Positions 41,575 to 51,880 of a stretch of DNA of 64,000 nucleotides are shown one piece after another. The stretch comes from Gemmatimonadota bacterium (GTDB taxonomy: Bacteria > Gemmatimonadota > Gemmatimonadetes > Gemmatimonadales > Gemmatimonadaceae). A program made the position numbers and the translations under genes. The notes under the pieces are model-generated. The model ran no database searches and had not been told where the DNA came from. It was given only the letters and a program-made list of their open reading frames with translations. The stretch lies in NCBI GenBank assembly GCA_016182795.1, contig JACPFW010000027.1, positions 40,411 to 104,410 of the forward strand, written 5' to 3'. Every line of letters begins with the position of its first letter. Position 1 is the stretch's first letter.

Positions 41575-42390
41575 TCAGCGATGCCGCGTCCAGAACAAAA
41601 TTACAAGGCAGGCCTGCGGATCCTCGTACTGCGGCGGAATCGTCCCGTGGCCGCGGAAGATCTCGATGCCCCAGAGTGTTTCCGGCGGGAATGAGTCGAG
41701 AAAATAGAAGCGGCCGTTCGTGGACGACTCCGTTTTCAGGCCGTCGACGAAGAGAATCGCCTTCTGCCCCGTCCCCACGCCGCACCGGCTCGCAGTGAGC
41801 TCGTCGTAGCCGAAACCGGGGCGCGTGTGGATACCCGGGGCGAGCGCGAGGAGATTGGCGGTGTGCACTTGCCGGGCATGCTCGATATCGAGCCGATCGA
41901 AGAAGGTGCCGAGTCCGACGCGTCGGCGCTCGACGAACCCGTCGATCCACTGCGGCCGAAAATTCTTCAGCGACTTGGTGGAGTCGAGGACGACAACGGC
42001 CGGCAGCGACTGGGTGGCCTGCGTCATCGTGATGGTGCCGTCCCAGAGGTCGCCGGCGGTCACGGCCACGCGGAAGCGCAGCGGCACCAGCCCGATCTTG
42101 CGCACGAGCACATCGTGCACGCCGGGATCCACCGGGTCGATTTCGAAGTACCCTTTGCGGTCGGTGAGCGCGCTGACGCTGTCGCCGATGAGCACCTCGA
42201 CGTCTTCAATGCCCTTCTTGTCGGGTCCGACGATGCGTCCGCTCACAATCGCCGGATGCGCGGTATACAACCCCTTCGCACCCGACTGCTGCGCCGCGGC
42301 GGAGCGGCCCAGTGCGACGACGGTGACGGCCACCGCCACGAGCCAGGCGAACCGCGATGCGGAACGACCAGCGGAAGACGCAACGGGCAT
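41575..42390 (-). CDS. Exported carboxypeptidase-regulatory-like / TonB-plug-like protein
   Basis: 271 residues starting MPVASSAGRSASRF with a signal peptide that ends at GRSAAAQ. GAGGAGGG lies 6 bases before the ATG. Residues about 45-125 form a carboxypeptidase-regulatory-like beta-sandwich (IVSGRIVGPDKKGIEDVEVLI, ALTDRKGYFEIDPVDPG, VLVRKIGLVPLRF). The C-terminal half resembles a TonB-dependent receptor plug (HTANLLALAPGIHTRPGFGYDE, CGVGTGQKAILFVDGLKTE, IEIFRGHGTIPPQYED) but no barrel follows. Such short proteins are frequent in Gemmatimonadota and Bacteroidota. The function is unknown. Confidence 0.78.
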   Translation of the reverse strand: MPVASSAGRSASRFAWLVAVAVTVVALGRSAAAQQSGAKGLYTAHPAIVSGRIVGPDKKGIEDVEVLIGDSVSALTDRKGYFEIDPVDPGVHDVLVRKIGLVPLRFRVAVTAGDLWDGTITMTQATQSLPAVVVLDSTKSLKNFRPQWIDGFVERRRVGLGTFFDRLDIEHARQVHTANLLALAPGIHTRPGFGYDELTASRCGVGTGQKAILFVDGLKTESSTNGRFYFLDSFPPETLWGIEIFRGHGTIPPQYEDPQACLVILFWTRHR

Positions 42391-42403
42391 TGCGGACCCT
42401 CCT

Positions 42404-44455
42404 CTATTTGATCTTCTGCACTTCCTCCGCCACTTCAAGCGCCCGCTCGATCTCGGCGACCACCGCGCGCGCGTCCTGCGTCTGAAAATTGGCGTCCGCC
42501 ATCTGCGACTGCAGGCCGCTGGAGCGCAGCTTGAGCAGGTCGAGTTTCATTGTCCCCAGCACGAGCGACGCATTGTCGAGCTGCGCGGCGACCGACTCAC
42601 GACGGGCCGCGAGATCGGCCATCGTCTGCCGCTGCCGCTCGAGGAGCGTGATCCGGCGTTCGCGGTCGGGCGCGTCCTCGGCGAGGGCGCGCGCGTCGGC
42701 GAGGCGGCGGTCGAGTTTGGCGATGGCGTCGAAGGAGGCGTCGTGGTCGAGCTGGTGCAGCGCGCTGGCCAGCGCAATGATGCGCTCCACGAGTCCCTTG
42801 GCGCTGGGGGCGATATCGGGAAGCAGCTGCTTGTCGGCGGCCGGCAGCTTCGCGATCACGTCGAGCATCGTGCGGTGTGCGTCGACGGCATCGCGAATCA
42901 CCGCGCCGTGCGCGCCGTCGAGCACGTCGCGCGGCACGGTGGCGAGCAGCGGATCGCTGGCCGCCGCGCGCAGCGCGGGCACGCCGACGCCGGGCCCCGC
43001 GAATTCCGCTCGCGCGGACGCCCCCGCCGCGTCGCGTGGGAGGCGCTTGAACAGCTTGCGCAGCGGGATGCCGTCGTTCCACAGCCCCGCGACGGAGCGA
43101 AACATGCCCACGCCCATAACGAACGCGGGCACCAGGAACCACGGCGCGCCGCCCATGTTGGCGTTGATCACGAACAGCACCGTGGTCAGGGCGGTGTAGT
43201 TCACGAGCTTGCGGCGGACGCGCCGCACGCGATCATCCTCGCCTGGCGGCGCGGGATACAGCGCCTGCTGCAGCTGTTGATTGGCCGCGACAAGCACGTC
43301 GCCGCGCAGTCCCTCGCGCGCCGCGCGCAGCTGCTCACGCCACGCGTGCTGCTGCTCGCGCCACTGGTGAATCTCCGAGTTGTGTCCGGCATCGGTGCGC
43401 CCGGCCTTGAACACGCCGAATGCCTTGAGCGGGTCGGGCGGCGCGCGATGCGACGGCAGCGGCGGAAGCGCCGGTGGTGCCAGTGGCGCGAATGGCGCCC
43501 CGCCGGCCGGCTGCGCCGGCGTGGGCGCGGAAGCGGGTGCGGGTGCGGGTGCGGGTGCGGGTGCGGCGGCCGTCGAGGGACGCGGTGCCGCCGCTGTGCT
43601 GGTGATCGTCACCGGCGCATTCTCGGCGAGCGCCGCCCGGAACGACGCCGCATCCGGCCAGCGGTCGTCGGGCGCTTTGCACAGCGCACGTTCGATGGCC
43701 GCGGCCAGGTTGGCCGGCAGATCGGGACGCAGATCGAGCAGCGGACGCGGCGGCTCGCTGAGGTGCTTCATGAGCATCGACGGCGTGTTGGCCGCCGAGA
43801 ACGGCAGTTCGCCGGCGAGCATCTGATAGCCCACGATGCCGAGCGAGTAGATGTCGGCGCGTCCGTCGACTTCGCGTTCCCCCATCGCCTGCTCGGGGCT
43901 CATGTAGGCCGGCGTCCCGACCGCGATGCCAGTGGCCGTGAGCCGCACCTCGGCCTGCGCCGCGCGCGCAATGCCGAAGTCGGTGACCATCGACCGCCCC
44001 GTGGCCGCCTCTACGAGGATGTTGTCGGGCTTGATGTCGCGATGCACGACGCCGCGCTCATGGGCGAACTGCAGCGCGTCGGCCACCTCGCGCAGGATGC
44101 GGCGTACGGTCGCGATCGGAGGGCGCGGCTCCAGGAAGAGCAGCTTGGCGAGCGGGTCGCCCTCGACAAGTCCCATCGCGAAGTAGACGAGCCCCGATGC
44201 CTCGTCCACCGAGTAGATGGGCACGATGTTCGGGTGGCTGAGCTGCGCCGCCATCTGCGCCTCGCGCAGGAACCGCCGGCGCACCTCTTCACGAAAGGCG
44301 AGTTCGGGCGGCAGCACCTTGAGCGCCACCAGACGGCGCAAGCGCGTGTCGGTGGCGCGGTAGACCACCGCCATACCGCCGCGGCCAATCTCGGCCTCGA
44401 CGTGGTACAGCGATCCGACCGCGGCGTTGACCCGCTCGCGGAGGGCGTCGGTCAT
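42404..44455 (-). CDS. Ser/Thr protein kinase with C-terminal 2TM region
   Basis: 683 residues. The Hanks-type kinase is complete: glycine loop IGRGGMAVVYRA, lysine in VALKVLPPE, HRDIKPDNILVEA, VTDFGIARA and GTPAYMSPEQAMG. A proline/alanine linker follows (the GCGGGT repeat in DNA is coding), then a 2TM-domain-like segment (YTALTTVLFVINANMG, WFLVPAFVMGVGMF) and a C-terminal region of about 200 helical residues. The start overlaps the stop of the second kinase as ATGA. It is a membrane sensor kinase; the signal is unknown. Confidence 0.92.
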   Translation of the reverse strand: MTDALRERVNAAVGSLYHVEAEIGRGGMAVVYRATDTRLRRLVALKVLPPELAFREEVRRRFLREAQMAAQLSHPNIVPIYSVDEASGLVYFAMGLVEGDPLAKLLFLEPRPPIATVRRILREVADALQFAHERGVVHRDIKPDNILVEAATGRSMVTDFGIARAAQAEVRLTATGIAVGTPAYMSPEQAMGEREVDGRADIYSLGIVGYQMLAGELPFSAANTPSMLMKHLSEPPRPLLDLRPDLPANLAAAIERALCKAPDDRWPDAASFRAALAENAPVTITSTAAAPRPSTAAAPAPAPAPAPASAPTPAQPAGGAPFAPLAPPALPPLPSHRAPPDPLKAFGVFKAGRTDAGHNSEIHQWREQQHAWREQLRAAREGLRGDVLVAANQQLQQALYPAPPGEDDRVRRVRRKLVNYTALTTVLFVINANMGGAPWFLVPAFVMGVGMFRSVAGLWNDGIPLRKLFKRLPRDAAGASARAEFAGPGVGVPALRAAASDPLLATVPRDVLDGAHGAVIRDAVDAHRTMLDVIAKLPAADKQLLPDIAPSAKGLVERIIALASALHQLDHDASFDAIAKLDRRLADARALAEDAPDRERRITLLERQRQTMADLAARRESVAAQLDNASLVLGTMKLDLLKLRSSGLQSQMADANFQTQDARAVVAEIERALEVAEEVQKIK

Positions 44456-46416
44456 TGGCGGCCCGTCGCGCCGGTGCGCGGGCGGATCTTGGCCATCTCG
44501 TCGGCCACGTAGACGGCGCTGTCGACCTCGCGCGCCAACTGCATCGCCTGCTCGGCGATCGTGGTCACATGCTGGTAGGTCTGGGCGCCCGTCTTCAGGC
44601 GCAGCACGTCGAAGCGCATGTTCTTGAGCGCCAGCGAGCAGCTGTCGAGCCGGGCGGCGATCGTCTCGCGGCGCTTGTCGACATCCATGACGGTGCGCCG
44701 CTGCCGCTTGAGCAGGGCCAGCCGCCGTACGCGCTCTTCGCTGGCCGCCACGTCGAGCGGGTTGGCCGCCGCTTCGAGCGTCGTGATCTCGCGCTCAATC
44801 GCCGCCACCGACAAGCCCTGCGCGGTGCGTTCGAGGTCGGCCAGCTGCGCCGCCAGCGCGAGCACGGTGTCGGCGAGCGTGGTGGCGCTCGCGGTCACGT
44901 CGGGAATGCGCGCGCGATCGCCGCGCGACATGCTCTCCACGAGGCGCAGAATCTCGTCGCGATCCACCAGCGCGTCGCGCGCGGCGGCGGCGTGCGGGCC
45001 GCTGCCCAGCGCGGCCGCATCGCGGGACGACAGCGCGGCCGGCGCCGCCGGCGAACGCAGCAGGTCAGGGCGCGCCGCGCGCAGGCGGTGCCGCGTCCGC
45101 ACGCGCTCGCGCGTGTCGCGGTCGACCAGCGACTTCACGTCCTCACCCCACTCGGCGAATACATCGCCGACCATCCGCTCACGCGGTTGACGGAAGACGT
45201 CATGCCAGTCGTACCCCTCGCTCCAGAGCTTCGCGTACTTGTACGCGATGCTGATGCTCCAGAAGGCGGTGACGAACAGCAGGTTCGGTCCGCCGACGAG
45301 GTTCACGATCACGAACGCGCCGTTCACCCAGATGAACGGAGCCATGCGGCGGCGGAATTCCACCACCATCGGCGCGTTCCATCGCGCCAGTTCATCGGGC
45401 GTCGGCAGCCGTTCGCCGTCGGGAAGCGTCGTGATCGGCTGCGGCGTGAACGCCGGCGTCGGGGTCGCCCCGCGCGTGGCGGCTCCCGTGGAGTACGTCG
45501 ACGGCGCCTGCGGATACGCGCTGCCCGGCTGCGCGGGGAGCGCCGGCACCTGCCTCGTCTCCAACGCCGACTTCAGCTCCACAGCCGACTGAATGCGGTT
45601 GGCCGGATCCTTCTCGAGCAGCAGCATCACGATGCGCGCCAAATCCGGGGGCACGCTGGCTCGCTGCTCAATCGGCACCGGCCGCTCCGACAGGTGCTTG
45701 ACGAGCAGCGCCGGCGTGCTGGTGGCGTTGAACGGGAGGTCGCCGCAGAGCATCTGGTACGCCACGACTCCCAGCGAGTACAGATCGCTGCGCCCGTCGA
45801 CGTCACGATCGCCCGCCGACTGCTCGGGACTCATGAACGCCGGCGTGCCGATGGCGATGCCGGTGGCCGTCAGCCGCGCCTCGCCCCCCTCGCTGATGGC
45901 GCGCGCGATGCCGAAGTCGGTGACCATCGGCCGCTGCGACTGCGCGTCGAGCAGGATGTTGTCGGGCTTGATGTCGCGGTGCACGACCTTGTTGGCGTGC
46001 GCGTACGCCAGCGCGTCGGCGACGTCACGGAGAATCCGGCGGACGTCGTCGGGCGGCATCGGCCCGCGGTCATGGATGCGCTTCGCGAGATTGTCGCCGT
46101 CAATGAACCCCATCACGAAGAAGACCAGCCCGCCCTTCTCGTCGACGGCGTAGATGGGAACGATGTTCGGATGGCTCAACTGCGCGGCCGTCTCGGCTTC
46201 GCGCAGGAAGCGCGACCGGATCTCCGAACGGAAGGCAAGTTCCGGCGGCAGCAGCTTGACCGCCACCGCGCGTTTCAGGCGCCGATCGCGCGCCTTGAAG
46301 ACGATCCCCATTCCGCCGCGTCCGATCTCCTTGTCCAACTCGTACGCGCTGTCGAGCACGCTCGCGATATGCGAACGCAGCTCGGCTTCGGACTTGGAGA
46401 GGAGGGAGTCTTCCAC
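44452..46416 (-). CDS. Ser/Thr protein kinase with C-terminal 2TM region (paralogue)
   Basis: 654 residues from a GTG. The kinase motifs are IGRGGMGIVFKA, VAVKLLPPE, VHRDIKPDNILLDA, VTDFGIARAI and GTPAFMSPEQSAG. Then a short proline-rich linker, a 2TM domain (FIWVNGAFVIVNLVGGPN, LLFVTAFWSISIAYKYAKLW) and a C-terminal helical region with coiled-coil character. The overall plan is the same as the downstream kinase, so they are tandem duplicates linked by an ATGA overlap. Their sensory parts have diverged, which suggests a two-kinase complex or different signals. It is divergent from lon. Confidence 0.92.
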   Translation of the reverse strand: MEDSLLSKSEAELRSHIASVLDSAYELDKEIGRGGMGIVFKARDRRLKRAVAVKLLPPELAFRSEIRSRFLREAETAAQLSHPNIVPIYAVDEKGGLVFFVMGFIDGDNLAKRIHDRGPMPPDDVRRILRDVADALAYAHANKVVHRDIKPDNILLDAQSQRPMVTDFGIARAISEGGEARLTATGIAIGTPAFMSPEQSAGDRDVDGRSDLYSLGVVAYQMLCGDLPFNATSTPALLVKHLSERPVPIEQRASVPPDLARIVMLLLEKDPANRIQSAVELKSALETRQVPALPAQPGSAYPQAPSTYSTGAATRGATPTPAFTPQPITTLPDGERLPTPDELARWNAPMVVEFRRRMAPFIWVNGAFVIVNLVGGPNLLFVTAFWSISIAYKYAKLWSEGYDWHDVFRQPRERMVGDVFAEWGEDVKSLVDRDTRERVRTRHRLRAARPDLLRSPAAPAALSSRDAAALGSGPHAAAARDALVDRDEILRLVESMSRGDRARIPDVTASATTLADTVLALAAQLADLERTAQGLSVAAIEREITTLEAAANPLDVAASEERVRRLALLKRQRRTVMDVDKRRETIAARLDSCSLALKNMRFDVLRLKTGAQTYQHVTTIAEQAMQLAREVDSAVYVADEMAKIRPRTGATGRQ

Positions 46417-46554
46417 GGGGGTGGGGAAAGGTAAGAAACACGCCGCCCAGATGCGAGAAGCTTCGGGACCTGGCCGTTCGCACGACCCCGAGCCTCGCCG
46501 CCCCGCACCGGCTGCGTTTTGTCATGATCCCTACGTCACGGAGGCAGGGGAAAG

Positions 46555-46583
46555 TTGCAGGTCCCGCCGTTATGTCGTATCTC
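46555..46583 (+). promoter_or_regulatory. Candidate sigma-70 promoter upstream of lon
   Basis: TTGCAG (46555-46560), 17 bases, then TATCTC (46578-46583). It lies in the 307-base spacer between the kinase gene and lon, which otherwise shows no gene. The 5' leader would be about 135 bases. No CIRCE or HAIR heat-shock element was seen. Confidence 0.4.
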
Positions 46584-46723
46584 AGTTTCTGGGGTACCAG
46601 TCGAGGCCGCCCGCGTCAGAGCGCCGACGTGGAACGCGGCGTGTGGTACGCCAGTTGCTACAGGTGGAGGCGGTCTACACCCCTCAGCCCCCCGTACGGG
46701 TGCCGCAGCGCCCAGGAAACTTC

Positions 46724-49282
<2,559 letters not shown>

Positions 49283-49289
49283 AGAGCTC

Positions 49290-49411
49290 GGAACGAGGAG
49301 GGGGTAGGGGCGTAGGGTCGAGAAAGGAGATTCGGAACGGGGAGGGAGGTCATCCCATCCCCCTTCACCACTCCCGGTTCTCGTTCCTACGCCCCTACCC
49401 CCTCCTCTTCC
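49290..49411. repeat. G-rich palindromic element, copy 2
   Basis: The spacer after lon consists of one element. The left arm at 49295-49316 and the right arm at 49386-49407 are perfect 22-bp complements, which can form a long stem. The arms carry runs of four to five Gs, so a G-quadruplex is possible on one strand. Other copies are at 26085-26216 and 53922-54076. It holds no gene. Confidence 0.85.
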
Positions 49412-49414
49412 TGC

Positions 49415-49708
49415 TCACGGCCTCTTGATCGTATCAATCTTCCCCGTCTTCTCGTTGATCCTGAACCGCGGCTTGATGGCCTGATCGTAGTCGCCCGCCT
49501 CTACCTTGGGCGCCGACGCTTTTGTGGTGGCGGTGGGCTTTATCGTGCTGTCGGCCGAAGTCGGAGCGGCGCTGTCCACCGCCGCAGGCGCCGCCGCCGG
49601 CGGCACAACCGCCGTGGTGTCGGCGGCGGGAGTCGCGGACTCCGGCTTACCGGCGCACGCGGCGAGGACAAAGGCCGGCACGACGACCCACGAAGCTTGG
49701 CGCGTCAT
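49415..49708 (-). CDS. Small lipoprotein of unknown function
   Basis: 97 residues. The signal ends in a lipobox (FVLAAC). The middle is rich in Ala, Thr, Pro and Ser (low complexity). The C-terminal block YDQAIKPRFRINEKTGKIDT is echoed in the neighbour's end (VLRPRFKVGGGRIQAIRRE), so the two products share a short tail motif. Its start codon overlaps the stop of the upstream protease gene (ATGA). The shared tail suggests that both proteins are handled by the same sorting or binding partner; that is inference. Confidence 0.7.
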   Translation of the reverse strand: MTRQASWVVVPAFVLAACAGKPESATPAADTTAVVPPAAAPAAVDSAAPTSADSTIKPTATTKASAPKVEAGDYDQAIKPRFRINEKTGKIDTIKRP

Positions 49709-51027
49709 TTCTGGATCTCCCGACGAATCGCCTGGATGCGCCCGCCGCCGACTTTGAAGCGCGGCCGCAGAACCTGTTCCGTGGGTGCGTCACTCCCCTG
49801 CGCATCCATCGCGGCTCGCAGTCGCGCCATCGACATCAGGCTCGGCACCGAATAGCTGTCGGCGGCCAGCAGGTTGACGGTGTAGCCCAAGTCCTGGAAC
49901 TGCGCGATGGACATCACGCTCCACGGCATGCCCGGTGACCCTTCGACATAGCCCGTCATGAGTTCGGTGTCGAATGCCGCGGTTCCACCCGACGGCGACC
50001 GATTGGAGCCGGTGCACGTGCTGGTAAACACCTCACGCCAGTGCCCATCGGCGGTTCCCGCACCGCCGCACTGCTCGACAGCGATGCCCGTGCCGCCGCC
50101 ACAGTGCGTCGGCTGACCGCCGACGAGCAGACACTGCGCCTGGGCAGCAGCGCCGGTGAAGCGTGGATTCATGCTGCCCGTGAGCGTCGTGTCATTGTAC
50201 GCCGCGCCTTGCAGCAGATTCTTGTCGAGCCAGATCGTGCCGAATCCAACGACGTGATTCATCTCGTGCAGCACGACGGACTCGAACCGTCCGGTGTTGA
50301 TGTAGTTCACAATGTCCGCTTCGTCGAACTTCATCACCCCAACCAACGGCAGCGTCGTCTGGTCGCGGACATAGCACGGCCCCGCCTGAGCCAGAATCTT
50401 GCCCACGCCATCGATGGACGCGACGCTCGCATAAATGATCACGCCGTTCGTCGATTCGCTGAGGGTGCCGGTGAGGCCGGCGACGCCGCATCCGGCGAGG
50501 TCAGCGCCTTGCAGGGAGACGGTCGAGAGCTGCCCCACGAGGGCGGCCTTGATCCGGTTGGCCGCGTTCGTAAACGCCGTCTGCGCTTCGGTCGACATGG
50601 TCGGTCCAAAGAAGCGCAGCTGCAGATTGAAGGACGACTTGATCGTCGCCGAGATGCTCTTCACGACGGTGTCGGCGGTCGCGGTCAGCCGCTGCTCGCC
50701 GCCGCGCGTGCCCAGCGTCCACGCGACGCCACCGGCGACGCCCTGCTGATCCGTCGTGACCGACGACGGAGTCACCGACCCACCGCCCGCCGCGACGCTG
50801 AACGTCACGTTCTTGTTCGGCACCAGCATGCCCTTGGCATCCCGCACCGTGACCGTGATGCCCTGCGAGACCGCAGTGCCCGCCAGCGCGGACTGCGCAT
50901 CCCCGGTCGTGATCTCGATTCGCGCCGGCGGCCCGGGTTTGACGGGCGCCGTGCTGGAATCACAGGCCGTGGATAGAACGCCCATCCCCATCAGCAGCAG
51001 CGCACGGGGGCCGTCAATTCGGAGCAT
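49705..51027 (-). CDS. Secreted HExxH metalloprotease with Ig-like domain
   Basis: 440 residues starting MLRIDGPRALLLMGMGVLST, with a lipobox (VLSTAC) and AGGA 6 bases before the ATG. Residues about 30-125 form an invasin/Big-type Ig domain (ARIEITTGDAQSALAG, VTVRDAKGMLVPNKNVTFSV). The C-terminal part is a zinc peptidase of leishmanolysin-like type with VVLHEMNHVVGFGTIW (HExxHxxGF) and several cysteines. The Met-turn is likely near LMTGYVEG. It is probably a cell-surface protease. It is coupled to the small lipoprotein gene downstream. Confidence 0.85.
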   Translation of the reverse strand: MLRIDGPRALLLMGMGVLSTACDSSTAPVKPGPPARIEITTGDAQSALAGTAVSQGITVTVRDAKGMLVPNKNVTFSVAAGGGSVTPSSVTTDQQGVAGGVAWTLGTRGGEQRLTATADTVVKSISATIKSSFNLQLRFFGPTMSTEAQTAFTNAANRIKAALVGQLSTVSLQGADLAGCGVAGLTGTLSESTNGVIIYASVASIDGVGKILAQAGPCYVRDQTTLPLVGVMKFDEADIVNYINTGRFESVVLHEMNHVVGFGTIWLDKNLLQGAAYNDTTLTGSMNPRFTGAAAQAQCLLVGGQPTHCGGGTGIAVEQCGGAGTADGHWREVFTSTCTGSNRSPSGGTAAFDTELMTGYVEGSPGMPWSVMSIAQFQDLGYTVNLLAADSYSVPSLMSMARLRAAMDAQGSDAPTEQVLRPRFKVGGGRIQAIRREIQK

Positions 51028-51164
51028 GCAATGTCCTGGTTCAGGAGGGAATGGAAGACGCGACCACCGGACCGCCGAGGCGGCCCAGCGTCGCAGCAAA
51101 ACTTAGCTCATCGTCGGCGAAGATCCGATCGTCGGAATCGGAGCGCGAGTCGGCCATCATCGGC

Positions 51165-51878
51165 TCACCGGCGGTCCACGGGAGCGTCGCCGGCGGCCCC
51201 CGTCAGGTGCTCTTCGACGATGCGCGACGTCAGGCGCGACGCCACTTGCGCACGGACGGGCTGGAGCGCCACGCCAGCGAGGAGGAACGCGAGCACCATC
51301 CCGACGAGAATCACGCGCTGGGCGCTCGCGCTGTTCGCCGCCTGCAGGCGCGTCCGCTCGCCGAGCACGCGCAGCTCTTCCTCACGGATCGCCTCTACAA
51401 TGTTCATCAGCGAGTCGACCGCCTTCGTCGACACCTCGGCGGCCAGGATGCGGCGCGCCGAATCGGCGCCGGCGCGGTCGCGGACGAGCACGGTGGAGCG
51501 GAACGTTTCAAAGTTCTGCGCCGCCCCCTCCGCGAGCGCGTGCACGCGGGCGAATTGCCGGGGATTGTCTTCGGTGCCGCGACGCAGTGTGTCCAGGGCA
51601 TCCTCCACCGCTCCCTGCGTCGTCTGGAGCAAGCCGCGAGTCACGCTATCCGGACGCACCACATAGGCCTTGGCCAGACGTTCCCCAAGCTGCCGACTCA
51701 CGACGATCCGAAATGCCGCCGTCATGTTGGTGTTGGCCCGCTCCACGGCCCGCTCGGCGGCCACAAGACGCGACGAGTAGAAGTAGGACGCGGCGCCGAA
51801 TCCGCCGAGCACCACGAGTGCCGCTCCGATGGAGATCGAGTACTTCTGGACCGGGGTCAGTTGCATGCGAAAGCCCAT
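51165..51878 (-). CDS. Stand-alone CHASE3-like membrane sensor protein
   Basis: 237 residues starting MGFRMQLTPVQ. A first membrane helix (YSISIGAALVVLGGFGAASY), an extracytoplasmic helical bundle of about 135 residues (VERANTNMTAAFRIVVSRQL, LRVLGERTRLQAAN), and a second membrane helix (RVILVGMVLAFLLAGVAL) give the CHASE3 plan found at the input end of sensor kinases. Here no kinase, GGDEF or MCP domain follows; the C-terminal tail is about 35 residues. It starts 2 bases after the PBP stop. It could sense envelope state or be a remnant of a larger sensor. Confidence 0.72.
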   Translation of the reverse strand: MGFRMQLTPVQKYSISIGAALVVLGGFGAASYFYSSRLVAAERAVERANTNMTAAFRIVVSRQLGERLAKAYVVRPDSVTRGLLQTTQGAVEDALDTLRRGTEDNPRQFARVHALAEGAAQNFETFRSTVLVRDRAGADSARRILAAEVSTKAVDSLMNIVEAIREEELRVLGERTRLQAANSASAQRVILVGMVLAFLLAGVALQPVRAQVASRLTSRIVEEHLTGAAGDAPVDRR

Positions 51879-51880
51879 GC

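Noticed and set aside
43535..43565. GCGGGT tandem repeat
   Set aside because: It lies in frame within a Ser/Thr kinase gene and encodes its Ala-Pro linker, so it is a coding low-complexity stretch.
46154..46723. 190 extra codons in frame upstream of lon
   Set aside because: They are antisense to the kinase gene or non-coding, lack family similarity, and the ATG at 46724 has a ribosome binding site and the standard Lon N-terminus.
46417..46723. Heat-shock operator (CIRCE or HAIR) upstream of lon
   Set aside because: No TTAGCACTC or CTTGAGT inverted repeat was seen. Only a plausible sigma-70 promoter is reported.
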